Of a DNA stretch of 20,094 nt, positions 7,652 through 14,630 are shown in pieces. Within the stretch, counting starts at the first letter, position 1; the number at the start of each line of letters is the position of its first letter. A program made the translations under genes and the position numbers. The notes under the pieces are model-generated. The model ran no database searches. It was not told the origin of the DNA and saw only the letters and a list, made by a program, of their open reading frames with translations. The stretch is taken from positions 1 through 20,094 of the forward strand of contig CAZBNU010000062.1 in assembly GCA_964493075.1 (NCBI GenBank). The letters are read 5' to 3'. This stretch comes from SLFT01 sp964493075 (GTDB taxonomy: Bacteria > Hydrogenedentota > Hydrogenedentia > Hydrogenedentales > CAITNO01).

Positions 7652-8404
7652 ATGAAAAAGGCAGTCGTGTTTTCCGTAATCATTACGGTGGTTTTGGTTT
7701 TAGTTGTGCAGGCGGGCGTGCAGTATGTGTTGCATGGCGGCTTTAAGCCCCGTCCCGAAGGAACACCAACGCCATTTCCCGAAGGAGAGGGCTGGATAAA
7801 TCTGCTCAGCGAAACGGAACAGTCGAACTGGCGCAACATCAAGGATGATGAGGATATCTTCGAGATTACTGATGATATGCTACACATCCATGGAAAGTCG
7901 CTTGGTACTCTGCGCTATGCCGGATATACGGGACGCACCTTCTCCGACTTCGAACTGCATCTGGAGTTCAAACTTGCAAAACGCTGCAACAGCGGCGTGT
8001 TTCTCCGAGCACTTGAAAAGGACCCCGTCTATCGCGGCTTTGAGATACAGGTGCTTGAGGACCACGGCAAAGCGCCCTCCTTCACCAGTAGCGGCTCCAT
8101 CTATGATGTGGCATCGCCCATGTTCAACATGTCGCGTCCCGCTGGCGAATGGAACTCTTTTGACATTACTGCGCGTGGCCATAACATCGTGGTGGTCATG
8201 AACGGCTGGAAGGTCATAGATGTAGACATGTCCAAGATGACTTCGTTAATTGGAAAATTCAAAGTACCTTTTGCTGAATTGCCGCTGGACGGGCTGCTTG
8301 CATTGCAGGATCATGGGGGAGAGGCATGGTACCGTAACATCTATATTCTGCCCCTTGATGTTGACACAGAGGAAGCACCAGAACCAGATGCACCGATTAC
8401 TTAA
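7652..8404 (+). CDS. Membrane-anchored DUF1080 / 3-keto-disaccharide hydrolase family protein
   Basis: 250 aa. An N-terminal hydrophobic segment (about residues 4-25, after MKK) is either a membrane anchor or an uncleaved signal. A short Pro-rich linker follows. Then comes a single concanavalin-like DUF1080 (PF06439) domain at about 47-235. Landmarks: GWINLLSE (47-54), NSGVFLRA (113-120), GFEIQVLEDHG (129-139), AGEWNSFDITARG (164-176), VMNGWKVIDVD (182-192) and LLALQDHGGEAWYRNIYI (215-232). Some characterised members hydrolyse glycosides whose sugar has first been oxidised at C3, which fits the divergent Gfo/Idh and TIM-barrel genes. The chosen ATG has AGGAGA 6-7 nt upstream; the in-frame ATG 45 bp earlier has no such site and would spoil the signal. 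The acidic C-terminal tail looks like a flexible end. Confidence 0.88.
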   Translation: MKKAVVFSVIITVVLVLVVQAGVQYVLHGGFKPRPEGTPTPFPEGEGWINLLSETEQSNWRNIKDDEDIFEITDDMLHIHGKSLGTLRYAGYTGRTFSDFELHLEFKLAKRCNSGVFLRALEKDPVYRGFEIQVLEDHGKAPSFTSSGSIYDVASPMFNMSRPAGEWNSFDITARGHNIVVVMNGWKVIDVDMSKMTSLIGKFKVPFAELPLDGLLALQDHGGEAWYRNIYILPLDVDTEEAPEPDAPIT

Positions 8405-8407
8405 TAG

Positions 8408-8450
8408 AAAAAACGAAAGAACGCCCCGTCGAAGAAAAAACGACGGGGCG
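8408..8450 (-). terminator. Strong intrinsic terminator of the rplM-rpsI operon
   Basis: CGCCCCGTCG / CGACGGGGCG (8422-8431 and 8441-8450) form a perfect, GC-rich 10-bp stem with a 9-nt loop. Read on the minus strand it is followed by a T-rich run (TTCTTTCGTTTTTTC), the classic rho-independent layout 33 bp after rpsI. In the plus direction the tail is A/C-rich, so it would stop DUF1080 transcripts less well. Confidence 0.85.
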
Positions 8451-8482
8451 CAACACAAAGAAGAATGAAAGGATGGTCTGTC

Positions 8483-8884
8483 TTAACGTTTGGAGAACTG
8501 AAACCGTTTGCGGGCACCTGGGCGACCGTATTTTTTACGTTCCACTTCACGAGCATCACGGGTCATGAGACCGGCAGCACGCAATGCGGGCCGAATGTTC
8601 TCATCGTTTTCGCAAAGAGCACGTGCAATACCCAGGCGAATGGCATCAGCTTGACCGGCAAGCCCTCCACCAGCACAAATCGCACGGACATCAAAACTTT
8701 CTGACAATCCTGAAACGGCGAGGGGCTGTGAAGCCATCTGCACAAGGGTTTCCCGTGCCAGATACTCTCCGACAGGCTTTCCGTTCACGATAAATTTTCC
8801 CGCACCCGGACGGATGCGTACTCTTGCGGTCGCACGTTTCCGACGACCAAGCGCCACGATTTCATTTGTTTTGGGGTCTATCAC
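8483..8884 (-). CDS. rpsI: 30S ribosomal protein S9
   Basis: Small-subunit ribosomal protein, 133 aa, the normal size, whose C-terminal tail reaches the decoding P site. Hallmarks are GRRKRATARVRIRPG (13-27), the VNGKPVGEYL stretch (33-42) and the conserved basic end (KKYGRPGARKRFQFSKR, terminal S-K-R). The start codon is GTG, preceded by GGGAGAG about 6 nt upstream. It follows rplM after 29 bp, the near-universal bacterial order rplM-rpsI. Confidence 0.98.
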   Translation of the reverse strand: MIDPKTNEIVALGRRKRATARVRIRPGAGKFIVNGKPVGEYLARETLVQMASQPLAVSGLSESFDVRAICAGGGLAGQADAIRLGIARALCENDENIRPALRAAGLMTRDAREVERKKYGRPGARKRFQFSKR

Positions 8885-8913
8885 AATTTTCTCTCCCTTG
8901 AAAGGCGTTATTG

Positions 8914-9342
8914 TTAAAGTTCATGGGGAACTGGTTGCTGCGCTTCATGCGGATGCTCTGAACCTGCATATACCCGAAACTGGGTTGCTAGCTTTCTACC
9001 GAGCCTGTTGCCTGGCAACATGCCCTTAATGGCAAATTCGAGAGCACGCGTTGGATGTCTGCTCATAAGCGTATCCAATCGGGTCTCTGTCAAACCACCG
9101 GGATAACCAGAATGCCGATAATACATCTTCTGACGCATCTTATTTCCCGTCACCAGCACTTTTTCTGCATTGATAATGACGACAGAATCGCCACAATCAA
9201 GAAAAGGCGTATATTCGGGTTTATGCTTACCACGCAACAGCCTCGCTGCCTCCGCAGCCACACGGCCAAGTGCCTTGCCTTCGGCATCAATGAGATGCCA
9301 TTTTTTGTTTATTTCCCCTTGTTTGGGGACATACGTTTTCAC
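8914..9342 (-). CDS. rplM: 50S ribosomal protein L13 (GTG start)
   Basis: Large-subunit protein that binds 23S rRNA early in assembly. Family signatures present are KKWHLIDAEGKALGRVA, LLRGKHKPEYTPFLDCGD, VVIINAEKVLVTG, YYRHSGYPGG, and the RHPTRALEFAIKGMLPGNRLGR motif region. I place the start at a GTG (9342-9340): GGAGGAA sits 6 nt upstream, the protein then begins VKTYVP as other L13 proteins do, and the length is 142 aa, the standard size. An in-frame ATG 30 bp further upstream (9372) would add 10 residues but has no ribosome binding site. The last about 10 residues are unlike typical L13 ends. First gene of the rplM-rpsI operon. Confidence 0.95.
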   Translation of the reverse strand: MKTYVPKQGEINKKWHLIDAEGKALGRVAAEAARLLRGKHKPEYTPFLDCGDSVVIINAEKVLVTGNKMRQKMYYRHSGYPGGLTETRLDTLMSRHPTRALEFAIKGMLPGNRLGRKLATQFRVYAGSEHPHEAQQPVPHEL

Positions 9343-9401
9343 AAATCGTTCCTCCACTGGGAGTGTTGACATACTGCTAACAGATTAGTAAATACAAGGG
9401 T

Positions 9402-9429
9402 TCTATAACGGGGAAGCGTATAGTAGCAA
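9402..9429 (-). promoter_or_regulatory. Candidate promoter of rplM-rpsI
   Basis: On the minus strand, TTGCTA (9429-9424, 4 of 6) and TATAGA (9407-9402, 4 of 6) have a 16-nt spacer. A competing reading uses TTGCAA and TACTAT a little further upstream. The 278-bp gap to the ppiD-like gene should hold promoters for both directions; I see no convincing plus-strand one. Confidence 0.35.
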
Positions 9430-9620
9430 ATAAACAACCTGTATTGCAAATTCTATATGCGCAATTCTTTCACGCCCTTTGTTTTGTAAGGGCCAAGTTT
9501 GCGGTGCGTCACATCGTTATGATACATTATGGAAGTGCGCTTGAGCGAATTTCTTTTCTGCGCACTAGTATTCCCAGACACTTTCCACCTTTACAACCAA
9601 CCTTATTTGGAGGTACTCGC

Positions 9621-11876
9621 ATGCAGGAATGGATGCGCAAACACAGACGGCTTATTATGTTCTTTATCCTTTTGTTTATTGGCGTTCCGATGGTTATCTT
9701 TTTGGGTATGCCCTCGATCCAGCCATCAACGGAAACAGCCGAGGATAATGTCATCGCAAAGGTTGGCAATATCCCTATCCTAGAGTCCGAATTCCGGCAG
9801 CGTCTTGACGCCCTGGCGGCGCAAAGAACGCAGCAAGGTGTAGAGCGACCCACTTATCAGGAACTGGATGCGGACGGTACAGCCACTCGCGTACTTGAAC
9901 AGCTGACTGATGCCGCCCTAGTGCGAATCCAAGAGCAACAGCGTCCGTTTGCAGTAGAGACCGACTTGCTTGCAAAACAAATGCAAAAAGAGCAGTGGTT
10001 TCAGGATGAAGACGGTAACTTCAACCGTGAAGCCTGGAACGAATGGGTACAAAGCATTGACAAATGGGATGAAATTTATGCCGACCTTCAAGAGGGTGTA
10101 GCCCGCCAGATTTTTCTCGGTACTATTACAGCGTCCGCAGGCCGTATCCTAGAGAGCAAAATTGACGAAGAACTGCTTGCCAGCCAGACAAAACTTAAGT
10201 TCAAACATGGCAAAGTGGAGTTGCTGGTTGTGCCGACGGAAGAGGAACTGCAAGCCCATTATGATGCGAACCCAGACACTTACCGGGAACCGGAAGTGCA
10301 TCAGGCGGAATTTCTTCAGGTATCGCTGATTCCTGACGTTCCTGAAATTGCTTATGAAATCATCGAACGCGCCCGGGCTGGAGAAGATTTCGCCGCCCTT
10401 GCAAACGAATATTCCGATGAATATACGGAGGGAAAAGAACCTGCAGGCGGTGTAATGGGGTGGCGTCGTGAAGGAGAGTTCGTTTCACCCCACTTGAAGC
10501 CTTTCTTCGCCCTTGAATACAATAAAGTAAGCGACCCGGTACTTGGACCCTCCGGCTACATTATCTACAAGATAGACGAGGAACGCACCAGTGAGATTAC
10601 GGGCGAACGCGAGATTAACGGCAGCCAGATTCTGCTGAATGTTGAACTGGATGAAGAAGCCATGGCCCAGCGTGAAGCCCTTGCCAATGAAATCAGTGCC
10701 AAACTGATGGAAAATAACGATGTACAAAGCGTTGCCGACGAATACGGTCTTGAGATATTGCGTACAGACTATTTCAACCGTTCGAACCTTGAGATAGAAA
10801 ACATCCACCACGAAGACATTTATACTTTCCGTGGCCAGATTTTGGCCGACATGGAAACATCCTGGAAACCCATCAAGGCAAAGCGCCACATCTATATCGG
10901 CAAGATCGTGGATACCCAGCAGGGCGATTTACCGCCTTTTGATGATGTACGCGAAAAAGTGATTGATAACGTCATAAACGAACGTAAGCGCACTGAAGAA
11001 TATCAGAGCATACTCGAAGAAAAGGTAAATGTGATCAAAGAGCGCGCCCGCACCCTTGATGAGATAAGTGATTTGGATGCGGATATCGTCGTTGAAATAG
11101 GGGAGACTGCAGAGCCCGTTTCTAAGGAAGATTCCCTTTTCCAAAAGCAGATATACGTGCAGACCACGAGCATATTCGATGCTTTGAAGGACAAGGAGGT
11201 GGGCGAAATGGGCGGGCCTATACGGGGATTCCTCGGCGCCTACTGGTTCTTTGAACTTCTGGAACGCGATGCGCCAACAGAGGAAGCGCTAGATGCATTA
11301 AAGGAAGAGCGCCAGGAAATCAAGGACCGCATTGCTCGGACCGCCCAGTTTGAAATTCTTTCCGACTATACCAAAGACCTGCGGGAACGGATGATGCCAA
11401 CGGTATCCTATACGCAGGACTCAGCGGCTTTAGACCGTATACTAGGCCGCAACTGGGAAGGTGAGCCAGAAGAACCTGTAGATGAAAGCGCCACAGATGC
11501 AGCGGTTACCGATGATACATCATTGCCTGAAAGCGAAGAGACTTCCCCCGAAGACGAAGTCGCTAACGATGCAATCCCTGAAACTGCTGTGGAAGAAGAA
11601 ATAACGGAGGCCACGCCCGACGATGTTACCCCTGATACTGCTGTGAAAGAAGAAATGACGGAAGCCACGCCCGACGATATTACCCCCGAAACTGCTGTGG
11701 GAGAAGAAATGACGGAAGAAATTAGCGCAGTTGTAGAGGTAACTGAAGGAGAAGCGCAAGAGGCGCCTGTGGTTTTGCCCGAAGAAACTGCGAGCAGTGA
11801 TTCATCCGCTGTTGTCGAAGAAACGGTAGAGGCCGTTCAAGATGAAGTCACTGCTACAGAACCTGTTTCCGAGTAG
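9621..11876 (+). CDS. Membrane-anchored parvulin-type peptidyl-prolyl isomerase (PpiD/SurA-like)
   Basis: Envelope foldase/chaperone, 751 aa. Order of parts: a short basic N-terminus (MQEWMRKHRR), one transmembrane helix (about 11-30), a SurA_N/PpiD-like helical chaperone region (about 42-195, opening VIAKVGNIPILESEFRQRL), and a PPIC rotamase domain at about 226-322 (AGEDFAALANEYSDE, GGVMGWRREGEF, VSDPVLGPSGYIIYKIDE). A long chaperone-like region follows to about 610, then a very acidic Glu/Asp/Thr/Pro tail with repeats. This matches PpiD topology, with the bulk outside the cytoplasm. GGAGG 7-8 nt before the ATG at 9621 fixes the start; the frame is open upstream to 9444 but has no ribosome binding site and would bury the membrane anchor. 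It is 72 bp ahead of trxB, probably co-transcribed. Confidence 0.88.
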   Translation: MQEWMRKHRRLIMFFILLFIGVPMVIFLGMPSIQPSTETAEDNVIAKVGNIPILESEFRQRLDALAAQRTQQGVERPTYQELDADGTATRVLEQLTDAALVRIQEQQRPFAVETDLLAKQMQKEQWFQDEDGNFNREAWNEWVQSIDKWDEIYADLQEGVARQIFLGTITASAGRILESKIDEELLASQTKLKFKHGKVELLVVPTEEELQAHYDANPDTYREPEVHQAEFLQVSLIPDVPEIAYEIIERARAGEDFAALANEYSDEYTEGKEPAGGVMGWRREGEFVSPHLKPFFALEYNKVSDPVLGPSGYIIYKIDEERTSEITGEREINGSQILLNVELDEEAMAQREALANEISAKLMENNDVQSVADEYGLEILRTDYFNRSNLEIENIHHEDIYTFRGQILADMETSWKPIKAKRHIYIGKIVDTQQGDLPPFDDVREKVIDNVINERKRTEEYQSILEEKVNVIKERARTLDEISDLDADIVVEIGETAEPVSKEDSLFQKQIYVQTTSIFDALKDKEVGEMGGPIRGFLGAYWFFELLERDAPTEEALDALKEERQEIKDRIARTAQFEILSDYTKDLRERMMPTVSYTQDSAALDRILGRNWEGEPEEPVDESATDAAVTDDTSLPESEETSPEDEVANDAIPETAVEEEITEATPDDVTPDTAVKEEMTEATPDDITPETAVGEEMTEEISAVVEVTEGEAQEAPVVLPEETASSDSSAVVEETVEAVQDEVTATEPVSE
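11583..11720 (+). repeat. 54-bp tandem repeats encoding the acidic tail of the PpiD-like protein
   Basis: Two full 54-bp units (11583-11636 and 11637-11690) and a partial third (from 11691). They encode TAVEEEITEATPDDVTPD, TAVKEEMTEATPDDITPE and TAVGEEMTEE. The units are in frame, so copy-number changes would keep the protein open. The sequence is acidic and Pro/Thr-rich, predicted disordered. Confidence 0.85.
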
Positions 11877-11948
11877 TGTTATTGCAGCATATCTCCAGCA
11901 ATGCACCGTTTTCTTACGCATTTTATTGGGTATAGTAGAGAGGTTTTC

Positions 11949-12893
11949 ATGGAAAATATTATTATTATTGGAGGGGGACCAGCGGCATGTACCGCTGCTC
12001 TGTACTGCGCCCGTGCCGACCTTGATCCTTTGTGTCTTGAGGGTGAATTCAGCGCAGACATATTACCGGGCGGACAGCTGATGACCACCACTGAAGTGGA
12101 AAATTTTCCCGGATATCCTGAAGGCACCACCGGTGCGGAGTTGATGGAGGACTTAAAAAAACAAGCCTCGAAGTTCGGAACACGTTTTGCCTATAAGACA
12201 GCGGACGGGATTGACTTTTCGGGAACGCCTCTCAAAGTAATGGCCGGTGGAGAAACCTATGAAACCAGGGCCGTGATAATTGCTACAGGGGCTACCGCCA
12301 GATATCTTGGATTGGAATCCGAAAAACGTTTTGCCAACAAGGGGGTTTCGGCCTGCGCCACCTGCGACGGCGCATTGCCCCGGTTTCGCGGCAAGCCTGT
12401 TGTGGTGGTTGGGGGGGGAGACACTGCCATGGAGGAATCGCTGTTTCTTGCCAATTTTGCCGGGCAGGTTCATGTAGTACACCGCCGCGATAAGTTTCGC
12501 GCCAGCAAGATCATGGGGGAACGCGTAATTAACCACCCCAAGATCGCAGTGGAGTGGAATTCGGTGGTAGATGAAATACTCGGAAACGATGACGACGGCG
12601 TCACAGGGGTACGACTTCGCGATACCATCACGGATGAGACCCGCGAACTCGTCTGTGTAGGCTATTTTGCCGCCATTGGCCACAAACCAAACTCGGATTT
12701 ATTTCAGGGTATTCTGGATGCGGATCCATCTGGCTACCTGATTACAAAGCCGGACAGTACCTATACCAACGTGCCCGGCGTATTCGCTTGCGGCGATGTT
12801 CAGGACAAGATTTACCGTCAGGCAATTACAGCAGCTGGCAGTGGGTGTATGGCGGCGCTTGACGCCACCAGATGGCTTGAAGGACAGGAATAA
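11949..12893 (+). CDS. trxB: Thioredoxin reductase
   Basis: Cytoplasmic flavoenzyme that passes electrons from NADPH through FAD to thioredoxin, 314 aa, the normal low-molecular-weight type. FAD site: IIIIGGGPAACTAALY (4-19). Redox-active disulfide: C136-A-T-C139-DG. NADPH site: VVVVGGGDTAMEE (151-163) with HRRDKFRAS (178-186). C-terminal FAD motif: GVFACGDVQDKIYRQAITAAGSG, read in two halves near residues 280-302. AGAGAGG lies about 5 nt ahead of this ATG; the in-frame ATG 48 bp upstream has none. No thioredoxin gene is in the window. The neighbours on both sides are envelope folding genes. Confidence 0.96.
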   Translation: MENIIIIGGGPAACTAALYCARADLDPLCLEGEFSADILPGGQLMTTTEVENFPGYPEGTTGAELMEDLKKQASKFGTRFAYKTADGIDFSGTPLKVMAGGETYETRAVIIATGATARYLGLESEKRFANKGVSACATCDGALPRFRGKPVVVVGGGDTAMEESLFLANFAGQVHVVHRRDKFRASKIMGERVINHPKIAVEWNSVVDEILGNDDDGVTGVRLRDTITDETRELVCVGYFAAIGHKPNSDLFQGILDADPSGYLITKPDSTYTNVPGVFACGDVQDKIYRQAITAAGSGCMAALDATRWLEGQE

Positions 12894-12932
12894 TCTGCTG
12901 CCACTGTTTGCTGTTGCCATCAGAGAGATTTT

Positions 12933-13958
12933 ATGGGATTATTATCATCACAATTATCCTCCAGAGAGATGGCACTGTTATGCCGTGAACTTGCCACGAC
13001 TTATGGCGCAGGAATACCGCTTCTTCAAACGCTACAACTGGCCGCCGATCACAGCAGTTCAAGAAAAATACGGTATATGCTGGAACGTATCGGGCAATCC
13101 ATACGGGACGGTCAGAGTTTCGATGGAGCAGTACGCGCCGAAAGTGGCTTGTTGCCGGACATGTTCATTGAGATAATTCACGCCGCTGAAATTGGCGGTA
13201 AACTTGATGAGCTACTTGAAGATTTGGCGGCATATTACGAAAACGTCTGGAAAATGGTCCGTTCAGCACAGGCCGCTATGGTATACCCGTTGCTGCAACT
13301 CCTTTCCGCCTGGTATCTTGGCACTTTCTCACTGGGACTTGTCGGGCGGTTCAATCCCTTTGCCACTGAACGCTTTGTCATGCGGGAGTATCTTTCGAGT
13401 TATTTTTTATTTCATATCAAGTCGCTTTTTATTTTTGCTCTGGTCGCGGCAATTCTGATTGCCCTTGGTCGCGCCGGGTTGTTACGCATGCCTTGGGCCC
13501 TGTTCAAAAATGCCATTTGGCCCATTCGCCATATTTCTAACAAATTCTCCATGGCGCGTTTTTTTCAAACCTTGGGCTTACTGGTGGGATCAGGTTTAAA
13601 TATGCAGCGGTGCATCGAACGTAGCGCCGCGGTTACCATGAACCCGCTTATAGAACGGGACCTGCTAAAGGCCATCCCGATTCTCATGAACGGCGGCACA
13701 TTGGTGCAGGCATTTTCCGGCTGCAGTTATATAAACCGTGTCGGCAAGGAAATGATTGCAGTAGGTGAAAAGAGCGGCCGGCTTGACGCGACCTTGAAAA
13801 AGGTTGCAGAATATCATTATAACGAAGCACAGGCCGCTGTGAATGTGGCCACAAAATTATTGTTCGTCGCCACAGTATTGATTGTTGGCGTTATAATAGG
13901 AGCGATCGTCATTTATTTTTATGCAAACATGTACGGTTCACTTATGACCGGCATATAA
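12933..13958 (+). CDS. GspF/PilC-type inner-membrane protein of type II secretion/type IV pilus family (orphan)
   Basis: 341 aa, somewhat shorter than typical GspF/PilC (about 400). Two T2SSF domains (PF00482) are visible, each with the family hallmark. The first is at about 15-130 (IIHAAEIGGKLDELLEDLAAYYEN near 81-104). The second is at about 208-330 (AVGEKSGRLDATLKKVAEYH near 276-295). Hydrophobic segments lie at about 115-137, 161-180 and 307-330. GspF/PilC proteins form the membrane platform that couples the assembly ATPase to pseudopilin addition or extraction. No ATPase, pilin, prepilin peptidase or secretin gene is nearby, so partners must be elsewhere or its role has diverged. It follows trxB by 39 bp and precedes a parvulin by 29 bp, so it is probably one transcript. 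Confidence 0.88.
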   Translation: MGLLSSQLSSREMALLCRELATTYGAGIPLLQTLQLAADHSSSRKIRYMLERIGQSIRDGQSFDGAVRAESGLLPDMFIEIIHAAEIGGKLDELLEDLAAYYENVWKMVRSAQAAMVYPLLQLLSAWYLGTFSLGLVGRFNPFATERFVMREYLSSYFLFHIKSLFIFALVAAILIALGRAGLLRMPWALFKNAIWPIRHISNKFSMARFFQTLGLLVGSGLNMQRCIERSAAVTMNPLIERDLLKAIPILMNGGTLVQAFSGCSYINRVGKEMIAVGEKSGRLDATLKKVAEYHYNEAQAAVNVATKLLFVATVLIVGVIIGAIVIYFYANMYGSLMTGI

Positions 13959-13987
13959 CGATTCACATCATGAAATGGAGTAATTAG

Positions 13988-14536
13988 ATGGGCGAAGAAG
14001 AACTTACCTTGCAGGCATTCCGTGATAAACCACCGGAAGAGGAACCCAGAGACCTCACGAAATGGGTGTGGTTAGGTATTATACTCCTATTCGTCGTTAT
14101 GATCGTTTCTTTCTGGGTGAGTCGAAATCCCCGTCCTATTGCCACAAGCGTCCAAGCAAAACACATTCTTATTTCATTCGACGCGGCAGACCCGGTTGAC
14201 CGAGGCAGGGCATACGAGCGCATTTCCGAATTGCGCGAACGTATTGTTGATGGCGAGAATTTCGAAAGTCTGGCGCGCGCCCACTCGGATGATACGGTAT
14301 CGGCAAGACGGGGAGGCGATCTCGGTTGGGCGCCACGCGATACCTATGCTGCGGCGTTTGAGGAGTTTTGTTGGGGAGCGCCCATTGGCGAACTCAGTGA
14401 CGTAATACAGACGCAATTCGGGTTTCACTTGGTCATCGTCGTGGACCGACATATTGCCGATGCCGAACTCTACGAAATTGAACTTGAACAGCGGGCATTT
14501 GAAGAATTGCGCAAACAGAATCAGAACACACAGTAA
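13988..14536 (+). CDS. Small membrane-anchored parvulin-type peptidyl-prolyl isomerase
   Basis: 182 aa. An acidic N-terminal segment (1-25, cytoplasmic side expected) precedes a transmembrane helix (about 26-43) and a single PPIC rotamase domain at about 55-155. Family landmarks are VQAKHILISF (55-64, His59), the NFESLARAHSDD stretch (91-102), RRGGDLGWAPRD (108-119), and QFGFHLVIVVDR (143-154, His147). The C-terminus is a short charged helix. GGAG about 7 nt upstream supports the ATG. It probably acts on proteins just outside the inner membrane. It is the second such enzyme within 5 kb, and adjacency to the GspF-like gene suggests a link to pseudopilin or secretion-protein folding (inference). 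Confidence 0.9.
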   Translation: MGEEELTLQAFRDKPPEEEPRDLTKWVWLGIILLFVVMIVSFWVSRNPRPIATSVQAKHILISFDAADPVDRGRAYERISELRERIVDGENFESLARAHSDDTVSARRGGDLGWAPRDTYAAAFEEFCWGAPIGELSDVIQTQFGFHLVIVVDRHIADAELYEIELEQRAFEELRKQNQNTQ

Positions 14537-14630
14537 CCCTTTTCCGGCCCTATCAGAACGGGATTGAGCACAGAGACAACACCGCATTTTTCGTAACGTC
14601 ACAGGCGTTTTCTTTTCTGGAGAAACTACA

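Noticed and set aside
9444..9620. Upstream in-frame extension of the PpiD-like gene (59 more codons)
   Set aside because: No ribosome binding site at the upstream ATG. The ATG at 9621 has GGAGG and puts the membrane anchor right at the N-terminus.
11901..11948. Upstream in-frame extension of trxB (16 codons)
   Set aside because: No ribosome binding site, and the protein would carry extra residues before the conserved FAD-binding start.
11880..11948. Possible terminator between the PpiD-like gene and trxB (ATTGC...GCAAT)
   Set aside because: Only a 5-bp stem and no T-run; not enough to call a terminator.
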